Shown one piece after another: positions 22,293 to 32,027 of a stretch of DNA of 64,000 nucleotides. The notes beneath the pieces were generated by a model. It did not search any database, was not told where the DNA came from, and saw only the letters and a list, made by a program, of their open reading frames with translations. Position numbers and translations under genes: made by a program. Within the stretch, counting starts at the first letter, position 1. The number at the start of each line of letters is the position of its first letter. The DNA is from Keithomyces neogunnii (lineage: Eukaryota; Ascomycota; Sordariomycetes; Hypocreales; Clavicipitaceae), in assembly GCA_020975405.1 (NCBI GenBank), contig JAIOWQ010000001.1:3720001-3784000 (forward strand). Direction: 5' to 3'.

Positions 22293-24244
22293 TCAGGTTT
22301 GGAATGTTCCGTCTAGCCCCCCATTCATGAAATCATGAGGCCAGCCTGTAGCAAACTGCATCCACACAGTCTGAAGCCGCTTCGGCTCTACCGAGGTATC
22401 GCTGGCCAAAAACCGTAGGGATTCGGACAAGGTGGGAATTGCGTCTAGAGAGATGAAGCCGTCGCCAGGTCGCGGCCGAAATTTGGATGAGGATGACTCC
22501 GGACTGCAGGACGCCACTGCAGCTTCGGTGGCCAGAGTTTGGTCGACTTCCCCGAGGTATGCTGCTCGATACATGGCGCGCATTGCTCGCAGCGTCTTGA
22601 GCCACTGGATGGACGCGCTCCAGTGGCCCTCCCACAATGACATGATGTGCAGTATTGTATCGAACCCCCTCTCTGCTTGGGCAATGAGCTTTGCATTGCC
22701 GTACTGTGCGTCGTTTGAGTACTGAATCCAGAGCAGCGTATTTGACACGATGAAGAGGGACGCGGCCACCCAGATGGACTCGAGATCGGAGCCAGCTTTG
22801 CCACCAGACTCGATCAAAAACGTGGCCATGTCGGCTGTTGCCAGAGCATTCGTCACACAGACACCCACAAGGTCCGAGTCTCTGTGCAAAAGAGACCAGC
22901 CTGCGGCATCCACAATGTCCACGAGAATCGACGAGCCGTCAAGCTGTGGTAGATACGACTGCTGTGCGATGCAGAAGGCACTTCGGATCAAAAAGTGCAT
23001 TGCGACAAACTCCTTGCCGTGACCCAGGCTGGAATGGTTTGCGTAATTCTCATCAGACCATTGAAGGCTTGGCGTCAGCGAAAGAGCCCACAACTTCATG
23101 CTCTCGTGCCGCTGGCTAAACTGGCTGAGAGGATCCGTCGGTGCCGACTTGTCAGCGAATCGATGGTTGCGAGCGTTGAGATCTGAAATGTCGCCCCAGT
23201 GCCAGACAGTCGTGATAAGATATGGCAGGATCCCTATTTCGGATGGGAATCCGGCAAAGGAGCTGATTGTCTGCAGGGTTAAGCCTCTAGTCGGCTCCTG
23301 GAATGCAAGTGATGCATCTGTCCCAGGCAGAGATGTGGCTACATTGACCCCGTATATCGTGATTGGCTTTGCGAGAAAGTAGGCCAGCAGTTTGTCCATG
23401 AAGACGCAAGCCCAAAAAGTGCGGCGACGAAGTTCTTGGTCTTTGAGCGAATGGCTCTGGTGGTATTCCTTGTTTAACCTCATGATTTGCGCCATTCTAA
23501 TAGCGGTGCCCGCGTACATCCAGTGGCTAGATCCCTCATTGTCGAGGAGTTCTGACAGAGCCAAGACGAGATTTCCCTGAATATTTTGCACTGCTTTGGA
23601 TCAGCAAGCCGTTGAGGAAGGGCCTGGGCGTCAAACTTGACCTACCACTTGGCTCATCCAGGGTTGCCCGGGCCAAGGACCTGGCGAGGGGGCTGTACAG
23701 GCGGCCTGCATCTGCGCCGGCGTCTACGCCAAAGAATTCCCTAGCTTGTTCGCATGACAGGTATCTTGCACACAGACCGATGATTGCCGTTGAGAGAAAC
23801 GGCGCCTCGGCCGGGTGAGATTCGAGGTCTGGGCGATAGAGGAAACAGCAAAACGTGTTGGAGAGATGGCGTTCAAAGAAGATGTCGAGACACGACTTCA
23901 TCACCTTGCGGTCAGGAAGCCGAACCGACGAGGACGCAATGTCGGGTATCAATGGCAACGCATCGTACGCCTTGTCAGGGCCATCCTCCTCCGGCTGCCA
24001 AACGGGTTCCAACACAGGACTGGGCCATGCACAGTATACCCCACGGCTCGTGCAATGGCGACACCGTGGGCGGACGCCATCACACTTTGTCTTCCTCCTT
24101 CGGCTAGGCCGCAATGATTGGTTGGTTAGTGGTGAAGGCTGCAATGGGTTTTGCGTCGCGACGACTTGGGGGCGGGTGTGTCACTCACCACGTCACACAT
24201 GCCTGTGGAGTCCTGCGACGCCGATGCAAGCTGCGCTTGTCCAT
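22293..24244 (-). CDS. Zn2Cys6 transcription factor
   Basis: Three exons (24189..24244, 23646..24103, 22293..23590) give 603 aa. The binuclear zinc cluster begins at residue 16 and is split by intron 1: C-VT-C-RRRKTK-C-DGVRPR-C-RH-C-TSRGVY-C. A fungal-specific regulator domain follows, with GSSHWMYAGTAIRMAQIMRLNKE and RRRTFWACVFMDKLLAYFLAKP. It is a nuclear DNA-binding regulator, probably local to this gene run, because it lies between the hydrolase and the second MFS gene. Its own promoter has an 8-bp inverted repeat (24389..24418). The six TCGG-N5-CCGA sites around it are plausible targets, as Gal4-type dimers bind paired CGG triplets. That link is inference. Confidence 0.92.
22382..22394. 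promoter_or_regulatory. TCGG-N5-CCGA palindrome inside the regulator's last exon
   Basis: TCGGCTCTACCGA, about 390 bp upstream of the hydrolase start but within the coding end of the regulator. It may be chance. Confidence 0.3.
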
Positions 24245-24388
24245 TGCAATGCAAGGAGCACCTGGCGGTCATAGCCTCAAAGGAAAGGCAGCGTCGGGTG
24301 GGAAATCGGCAACATCGGGAGGGGGAGCAGGTGAAGGTTGATTTGATTTGACCCCACTTGCGCTGGAGGGGGGCACACAGTAATAAAC

Positions 24389-24418
24389 CCGGGCACGAAG
24401 GTGAATGCCTGTGCCCGG
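24389..24418. promoter_or_regulatory. 8-bp inverted repeat in the regulator promoter
   Basis: ccgggcac and gtgcccgg are separated by 14 bp, about 150 bp upstream of the regulator's ATG. It could be a dimer-binding site. The assignment is weak. Confidence 0.35.
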
Positions 24419-25566
24419 CAAGGCCATCTTTGATTCGCGTGCATTTGAGAGAATGCCTGGGCCATCTGTTTAGATATTGCGCATGTGTTGAAAATTAAAC
24501 GGTCCAAGGAACGTCGATTCGCGGCCTCGGGCTGCTGCGGGAAACGGTGGCCGATGCCAGCTGCTGGACTGATTTGACAGGTGGCAGCCAATTGCGGCAT
24601 CTCATGGCCGACTCGACTTGAACTTTATTCCCTCCAACTCACTTGACAGAAGTCCACCGCAAAATCATGCATAGTTTCAAAGACCTGGGTCCGTCCCTGC
24701 GGCTTGTAGGCTAGCATCGGCCCGTCCCTGGGTATCATGGAATGGAACAGTGGGTGCTGGTCCTGCTTTCGGCCTCATCTTCAGCATCAACGTCTCGCCT
24801 TCCAACATTGAAGTGCCCGGGTCATCGGAGAGCGTCGGGTCATGACAAAGTCCATCCTATACGGAGTCGGTGACGTCAACAGCTGAGATTCAGGCACGGC
24901 CTTCTCCAGTCCATCCATGGTGGTAATTGTGGCCAACCATCTTGCAGCGACTTCAATGCCAATCAGAGGCGAAAAGGTTGTCCCCAGCAGCATCCCAGGC
25001 TTCTGGCTACTAGATTCGCTTCATTTCATGTACATACATGCCTTGCTATTCATGTTCTAGTATGCAGCATAACTGGCGAGGAGGCGACGGGTCCGCCCCT
25101 TTTAGATCCAACAACGCCTGTTGCTTAGAGGTTAGATATATATGAATGGACGGCTTGCAAGCTAGACCAGCACAGAAAGAACTTGGTCAAGCTCCTTACT
25201 CGGCCGGTCCTCGACCCTCACAGGCCAACTGGGGACAGACGTCTTGATCACGGGGCCAAGAGCCAGGGCTACTCAGGCCTGAGTCGCTCTACTGTGGCCA
25301 TGAGCAGCACTGCCGCAGCACGCCCATGCATCTGCGGCAATCCTTGACTGCCTCCAAGTCCAAGCCCAACTGGCAAAAAACTGTGAATCCCTCTTGCATG
25401 TTTTGGGCTTGCCTCAGAATGATGGCATCAGAACCGAGATAACACGACGGTAGATGGCGCGCACCTTGGCGCCAAATTTGCAACGTAGCACCCACATCTG
25501 CACCCGGCACTGATATATTCACCACACCAAAAGTTTACTGGATAAGCTTGTTACCCGGCGATTTCG

Positions 25567-25579
25567 TCGGAATTGCCGA
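25567..25579. promoter_or_regulatory. TCGG-N5-CCGA palindrome, copy 1 upstream of MFS gene
   Basis: TCGGAATTGCCGA. It begins a 22-bp sequence (to accccgcaaa) repeated 68 bp further on with one mismatch. Confidence 0.55.
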
Positions 25580-25634
25580 CCCCGCAAAACGTTATTCTGC
25601 AGCGCCAGATGAGCTGCACCATCCGACCAAACCA

Positions 25635-25647
25635 TCGGGATTGCCGA
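25635..25647. promoter_or_regulatory. TCGG-N5-CCGA palindrome, copy 2 upstream of MFS gene
   Basis: TCGGGATTGCCGA followed by ccccgcaaa, about 265 bp before the ATG at 25911. Confidence 0.55.
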
Positions 25648-25910
25648 CCCCGCAAAGCAATTTTCCCCAGATAGCAACCCGGTCCAATTGACTAGAGATT
25701 GAGTATCTACGGTACTGATTGGCATTGTATCGCCAGGCTTGCGTGCGGGGATAGTGCTGGCGAGATAAGCCAGCCTTGTGTTCCCCGGGAGGGTTGCGCT
25801 TGGTCTATATAATAAGGCGCAGTAGAGCTGCTGCGTTTGTTTCGTTTGTCGGCTCCGTCATCTTCACACATGCAGGTAGTCTTGACTTGTTCTCGACCGT
25901 CTCTCTGCTC

Positions 25911-27646
25911 ATGATGAATCACACACTCGTGGATAATGCCGCCAAGGTCCACGATGCGAGGGACGAAGATGCCGAGCTGGAGAAGCCCCAGCTTGCGCAC
26001 ATGGGTGCCATTGACTTCGATCCCCAGGTCGCCAAGAAGCTGAAGTTGAAGGCAGACGGCATTCTGCTGCCCCTTCTCACTATTGCCTATCTCCTTAAGT
26101 GAGTCGCAAGAAGCTGTTTCCTGCAAGTCCCATGCCGCATCTTCTGACATGATGCCTTCAGCTCCCTCGATCGAAGCAGTGTCTCCAATGCGCACACGGC
26201 AGGGCTGGAGGAAGACTTGCACTTGGTAGGGAATCAGTTCAACCAAGTCTTGACATACTACCAGATTCCCTTCATCGTCCTCGGCCCAGCTGTCACTCTG
26301 CTCACCAGGTGGCTGGGCGCTCGATGGACCATTCCCACCATGCTGATGGTCTTTGGGGCTGCTGCGCTCGCCAGCGGATTTGCGAGAACCTTTGAGCATC
26401 TGGTTGTCTGCCGGGTCTTTGTGGGAGCCTTTGAGTCTGGGTTTCTTGCTTCGTATGTGCCCCTGCAGTGGAATGTTCAGTCTCGCACTCGCACTAACTT
26501 TTTGGTTCTCGCGCAGCGTCATCTACTACCTGTCCATCTGGTACACCCGCAAGGAGCTGGCCACCAGAATCGGCATCTTTTACGCAGCACTGGTGGCTTC
26601 GTCTGCCTTCGGCGGCCTCCTGGCATACGGCGTCTTCCATATCGAAGGAGGTGAATACCCTCGCTGGTCGTACCTGTTTTTCCTGGAGGGTGGCCTGACC
26701 ATGCTGTGGTCCATCGTGCTCTTCATCTTCCTCCCCGCGGGCACCGACACGGCTTGGTTTCTCAACGACAAGGAAAAGGAGGTGGCGAGACTGCGCCTAA
26801 TTCAAGACTCCGTCTCCAATCTCCAGACGCCGTTCAAATGGAAGGAGGCCTTTGGCGAGTTCTACTCACCCCACGGCTGGATCCGTATATTCGTGGCCTT
26901 TGTGTCGGGTATCATCCTGACATCAAATGCAAACTTCTTGGCCATGATTGTCAAGAGACTAAACTACAGCGTCGTGAAGACGAACCTGGTGAGCCGACGC
27001 GCCAAAATTTCCGAGGATGGCGCTCGTGAAAGACTGACCATTTATTTCCCAGTACACTGTCGCCCCTGCACTTACAGGTGCTGTATGCCTGATTATCTGG
27101 TGCAAGAGCTCGGATTTCTTTCGAGAGCGTGGCTTTCACATCACCACTTCGACGGTTCTCAGTCTCGTCGGTTACATCCTTCTAGCAACCATCAGCACAA
27201 CCAATACGGCTGTACTGTACTTTGCCATGTTCCTTTGTACCATTGGTGTAAGTTTTCCAAAGACAGCGTTCGCACTTGTCCGTCACTTGCTCACCGTAGA
27301 GCAGGCATACCCGACGGATATTCTAGGTTCCACGTGGACAGTGACCAATATTCCCAATCTGAATGCTCGCGCCATGATGAGTGGCCTGTATACCTCAATT
27401 GGCAATTGCGCGGGTCTGGTAACGAGCAATGTCTACCAAAATAGTGAGGCGCCGCGATACATCACCAGCCTGCGATTGAACATCGCCATGAGTACCATTG
27501 TTATCGCTACTACATTGTCGTACTCCTTGTGGATGAGATGGGAGAACAAGCGCCGCGACAAACAATCCGATGGCGATCGCACGGGCTATTACTCGACAGA
27601 GGGAGTTGCCAACACCAAGGACCCGAGGTTCAGATTCCAGCCTTAA
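25911..27646 (+). CDS. MFS transporter, allantoate permease (Dal5/ACS) family
   Basis: Five exons (25911..26098, 26162..26452, 26517..26988, 27053..27247, 27305..27646) give 495 aa. The N-terminus MMNHTLVDNAAK is cytoplasmic. Membrane and loop motifs of the family follow: LNSLDRSSVSNAHTAGLEEDL, RVFVGAFESGF and IYYLSIWYTRKELATRIG. The C-terminus is YYSTEGVANTKDPRFRFQP. It should import a small organic anion. It is a different subfamily from the first carrier: the position of DRTN is DRSS, and intron positions differ. Two TCGG-N5-CCGA sites lie upstream. It is convergent with the aldo-keto reductase, 148 bp apart. The start could be the second ATG at 25914. Confidence 0.9.
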
Positions 27647-27794
27647 CGGGCAGTTTTCAAAAATGTGACAAGGGTTTGATAAATAGTGTTGGATTGAGGC
27701 TGTTTCTAGACAGGCAGTCTATGTCGTGAGTTTCTCATTTTACATTTCGAATGCTATAAGATGAGGATTTCTGTCTTGAAAAAGGTTGTTCATA

Positions 27795-28908
27795 TCAATG
27801 GCTTATGCTGCGTCGGTCGGATCCCTGTGCGCGAACTGTCAGAAAATCGTACCAATCTGTCACCAGTTTCTCGTCCAATCTGCTCATGGCAGCGATGTCA
27901 TGAGCGGATAACTCAAAGTGTGAAACGTCAGCATTCTCAATCATTCGTTCTCTGTGTATAGCCTTGGGCAGCGTGACCATGTTGTTTTGTAAGCTCCATC
28001 TATGCACTCAGCTGTCAGTCACATCCGCCCTTTTCCCCCTGCCCAACTCAGGGGTACCACTTGTATTATGCTATGTACGTACTTGACCAGCAGCTGAGCC
28101 GGGGTGCATTTGTACTTGTTGGACAACTCAACGACGACAGGGTGCGTCATTCTCAAAGCTCTTACCAGCGGCGCATAGGCCTCCACCATTATGTCGTATC
28201 TGGCACATAGTTGGCGGATGGTGGTCTGGGTGTTGAAGGGGTGCACCTCAATTTGATTCACGACTGGCTTTATGCGCGGGCCAGATGCCATCAGCTCCTC
28301 AATCTGCGGCTTGTCAGTTAGGGCCATGCCCCTTCGCCTCATGCGACACTACTTACGTGTCCAACACCAAAGTTGCTAACGCCAATCATCTTCACTTCTC
28401 CAGCGTCAACAGCGTCTTCAAGCGCTCTCCAGCTCGTTAATCGGGCATCCTTGCCCCCATACGGACTATGGAGGAGAAACAGGTCTATGTACCCTAGACC
28501 ACTGATCTCGACCGAGGTCTTGATGGACCGTCGGATAGTGTCGTAATAGGTGCTGTTGGAGCTCAATTTTGAGGTGTAGAAGATATCCTCCCGCTTCAGC
28601 TTCCTTGTGTTGTCCGGGCTGGAGAGGAACGTGGTAATTGCATTCCCCGCCTCCCTCTCGTTGTGGTACATTTGGGCGCAGTCAAATCCTCGATACCCAA
28701 TTTCCAAGCCGCACTTTACGGCCTTGGCTGCCTCCCTCCCTGACATCATGTATAGCCCCAGATGGATCTGAGGGATGGGTGAGCCATTTGCGAGCTAGAA
28801 GCAATAAATGACGGAGTGTCAGTGCCTGGCCCATGTTTTGCGCCAGCTTTTGGAAACTGTCCGCACCTTGAGCTTTTCTCCAAGCAAAGCCCGATTTTTG
28901 GGCGCCAT
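27795..28908 (-). CDS. Aldo-keto reductase
   Basis: Four exons (28867..28908, 28357..28794, 28083..28303, 27795..27999) give 301 aa. The start MAPKNRALLGEKLK is followed after an intron by LANGSPIPQIHLGLYMMSG. The catalytic tetrad is visible: Asp and Tyr in RGFDCAQMYHNEREAG, Lys in YTSKLSS and His in LFLLHSPYGG. The NADPH-site helix is near LPKAIHRERMIENADV. The family reduces aldehydes and ketones with NADPH in the cytosol (Gcy1/Ypr1-like). Phases all agree. The middle intron contains stop codons in frame. It is part of the metabolic run; substrate unknown. Confidence 0.9.
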
Positions 28909-29629
28909 GGTGGAAATATTGGGACGTGGCACAAACGGGATTCAAGTCCGGACGCTGGGTTCAGAACTAGGACGATCTGGTGCGGACAAGATGGCGGCAA
29001 GCTCTCAGATCGGCCGAGTGTTGTGTGACGTTGAAATGTTGTGTAATTGTTGGGCGTAACAATCGCTTTGTGGAGGCCGGGTGGAGAAGTAGTGTCAATA
29101 TGCCTGGTTGTTGTGCCTGGTGTGACCAATGGTTCCGTTGTCTCATTGAAACGTCAAGTACCGTGGTGGAGAAGCTGTCAAAAGCTCAATTTGGACATCA
29201 GACCCCGAGTCTCCAAGTTGCTCCTTTTTACGTGTGAAGCAAGTAGCGAGTGGTTGATTTTCTCTGGAAAGGGGTGTTTCTCACAAGGAAAAAGTGATAA
29301 GATGTCACAAACCATGGTCTTGGTGGCTTTCGTTTCGTAAGTGGCTCTTGACATGGGACATGGAGCATGTCGATCGGGTCTTGGCGCATTTTCTGCGTGA
29401 AATGCGGGGAGCAAAAGAGCACCATAAGATCAGTGCTGTCTTGTGAGACACTGTTGGGTCACATTGTTGGCAGCATTCATGTGGCTTTCGCTCTGACCAA
29501 GCATCATCTCGACTCTGGAGCGAGAATTTAAAGCCCTGTCCTGTGCCATTCCCCCTCCCCCAAAGCCAATCCAGTAACTACCCTTTGCTGCACAAAATTT
29601 GTTGGCAACTTGTATAACCAGCTTTCAAA
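28909..29629. other. Divergent promoter region, aldo-keto reductase / MetE-like gene
   Basis: About 720 bp shared by two divergent genes. No open frame of note. I see no TCGG-N5-CCGA site here. Confidence 0.55.
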
Positions 29630-30940
29630 ATGCCCATTCCAACCGAGGTCGTCGGTACGTTTGACAAGGTCATGTGTCAAGTTCAGATCTGATGTGGTTG
29701 TTACAGGGTCTCTGCCTCGCACGCAAGGTATCAGTCAACCAACCGAATGTTCTTGGTGAAGAGAATTTGACGCCTCCAAAACAGCGCTACAAGAGTCTTT
29801 CCAGGCCTATGATGATGGACTTCTAAGCTTGGCTCAGTTGATGGAAGAGCAAGATAAAGCGGCCAAGGAGACCATTGCGCTTCTCGAGGTGGCAAATGAG
29901 ACTTGTGTTAGCGACGGGGAACAGAGAGCAAGCAGCTTTGCGACCTATCCGATCAACGCGTAAGAAGCTCTCGGATAATCCGAATGTCAACGTTGCATCA
30001 ACTAACCCGGCCTAGAACCTCGGCAGGCACAGGACTTGTAGATATCATGGAACCAGGTGGGCAGTTTTTTGCCTTCTTTGACGATGGACACAATCGCCAG
30101 CTACCACGCCTCATCAAGGGTCCCTTCAGGTACAAGACGTACGCGTGTGAACACGTCAAGTTGTCTGCACCATTTGCCACGGGCAAGTACAAGAAGGCCG
30201 TGATTTCGCCGTCTATGCTGTACTTGACATATCCTCTCACCGGGGAGATTGAAGGTTATCCCCGGAGCGAGTTTATGAAAGACCTAGTCAATGAATGCGA
30301 GAAGGATATCAGAGGCTGCTTTGCTGCTGGTGCATCTCGAGTCAGTATTGACTTCACCGAGGGCAGGCTGGCTTTCAGAAACGATGAGAGAAACCCATGG
30401 ACGGGAGCACAGATGATTGATACGTTCATCCACCTCATCAGCCAAGTGGTGGACCGGTTTAGTCCAGAAGAGAGAGAGAATATTGGCCTTCACACATGTC
30501 CAGGTGGTGATTGTGACAGCGCGCACTCGGCTGAGGTGCCTTACAGCAAGTTGCTTCCCAGCCTCTTGAGCATCAATGTGGGCTACTTCCTCATCCAAGC
30601 GGCCAGTGAGAAGGACAGGGAAGCGGTGTACCAGGAAATTGGACAGCTGCTTCGCCGAGATGCCAATGGCGTAAAGCCAGTCGCCTTTATTGGCGTGGTC
30701 AACACTCTTAATCCAAGAATCGAGACGCCAGAGGAAATATGCGAGGCCCTGGTCGCTGCCGGCAAATATATTCCCAAGGATCAGCTCGGCGCCACGGATG
30801 ATTGTGGCTTCTCGCCATTTTGCGTGGACAAGAAGCCACAGCATGGGGGGAACCCAGATGTTGCCAGGGAGGTTGCTTTTCGAAAGGTCGCGGCACGGGT
30901 TCGGGGTGCCAAGATGGCCAGCGACAGGCTGGGTATCTGA
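29630..30940 (+). CDS. MetE-like (cobalamin-independent methionine synthase superfamily) protein
   Basis: Four exons (29630..29654, 29707..29727, 29785..29959, 30016..30940) give 381 aa. The second exon is only 21 nt. The start MPIPTEVVGSLPRTQALQESF is the usual opening of this short family (UROD/MetE C-terminal-like TIM barrel). The zinc-ligand positions of MetE are present: His and Cys in GLHTCPGGD and a late Cys in GATDDCGFSPFC. Such proteins are thought to move a methyl group from a methyl donor to a thiol. The length is half of true MetE, so it is unlikely to be the housekeeping methionine synthase. Intron 3 holds a TCGG-N5-CCGA palindrome. It lies divergent to the aldo-keto reductase. 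Confidence 0.85.
29971..29983. promoter_or_regulatory. TCGG-N5-CCGA palindrome in intron 3 of the MetE-like gene
   Basis: TCGGATAATCCGA, within the 56-bp intron and about 340 bp past the ATG. The position is unusual for an activator site. Confidence 0.35.
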
Positions 30941-32027
30941 AGAACGAGCTTAATAGCTCTCAGTTGAGGGAGCGGGCCACAGAAATTTTTTTTTAAAAAG
31001 AAGGAAATCCCCCCCCGGTTGTCCTGTTGACATGTCAGCAGCATAGTGCACTTATTTTGCGCGTCCATGTGCGTGAAACGCTAAAGTGAGGCTCCATTCC
31101 CAGGCACGGGATTCCGAGGTCGCAAGCGCACAATCTGGGTGACAGCTTTGGAAGGAGTGGGTCACAGATCTTACCCCATCCTTGCCCCACATTTTGCAGG
31201 TGTTCCCGGCCTTGCCCAGGGGAAGCTCAACCCAGGGTCCGCGTTTCGGCGGTTTGAGTCAATTGGAAGTTGGAAATGCCAAGTCGAGAGTCAATACCGA
31301 ATGACAATGCACGACCACGGCCCGTCATAGTCGACCACGCATTATTACACTGGTGAGCCGAAACCGTGCAATTGACAGTAGTGACGAAAAGCCAGCAAAT
31401 TCGGACAATGGCCCAGCTGCAGCCTCTGAATAATGGCATGAGCTAAATCATTTGTTGCACACCAATCAAGTATTCAGCCGCTGTTGCATTTTGCTTTGCA
31501 TGTGCATCCGCGAGTGCTCTGTAGGGGCGGATATATTAAATAATGCATGCATGCAACACAAGCCACAGCCAGCCGTGAGCTCTGGCTGGCATCTGAAAAC
31601 GCTGTCAGCCCGTCACTGTGCAGCGAGCCTGGACAAGATGCCGAGCACATCATTCCCTGACAGCAATGCAAAAACGGCAACTCGGACAGGCTCCTTGGCC
31701 ACCCACCCGCAAGACGCGGGAAAATTGAATGTGCAAAAAGATGACTCACTTGTCTCTTGTCCCCCATCTGCAAGAACCCGCACAAGCATTGAACACACGA
31801 GACCAACTTGCCAACTTATTTATACCACACTTTCGGCCACTTGACCCCAGAGTCCCAGACAGCCGGCATTCACACTAGTATAAAGACCATCTGATCCACG
31901 TGTCTGTCATTCTGCACACTTTTTTCTCATCTCAACAAAGGGCGTATCTTCATCTAGCCAGTCCGCACAATTGTCCAAGCAAACCACTTCGTTCACATCC
32001 CCTTTTCCACCACACAAACCAACCGCC
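30941..32027. other. Intergenic, promoter of the homocitrate synthase gene
   Basis: No gene seen in about 1.1 kb. Short C and T homopolymers follow the MetE-like stop. Confidence 0.5.

Larger units (their letters stand above)
24245..25910. other. Divergent promoter region between the regulator and the second MFS gene
   Basis: About 1.7 kb with no gene seen. It contains an inverted repeat close to the regulator and two copies of a 22-bp sequence with TCGG-N5-CCGA cores close to the MFS gene. Confidence 0.6.
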
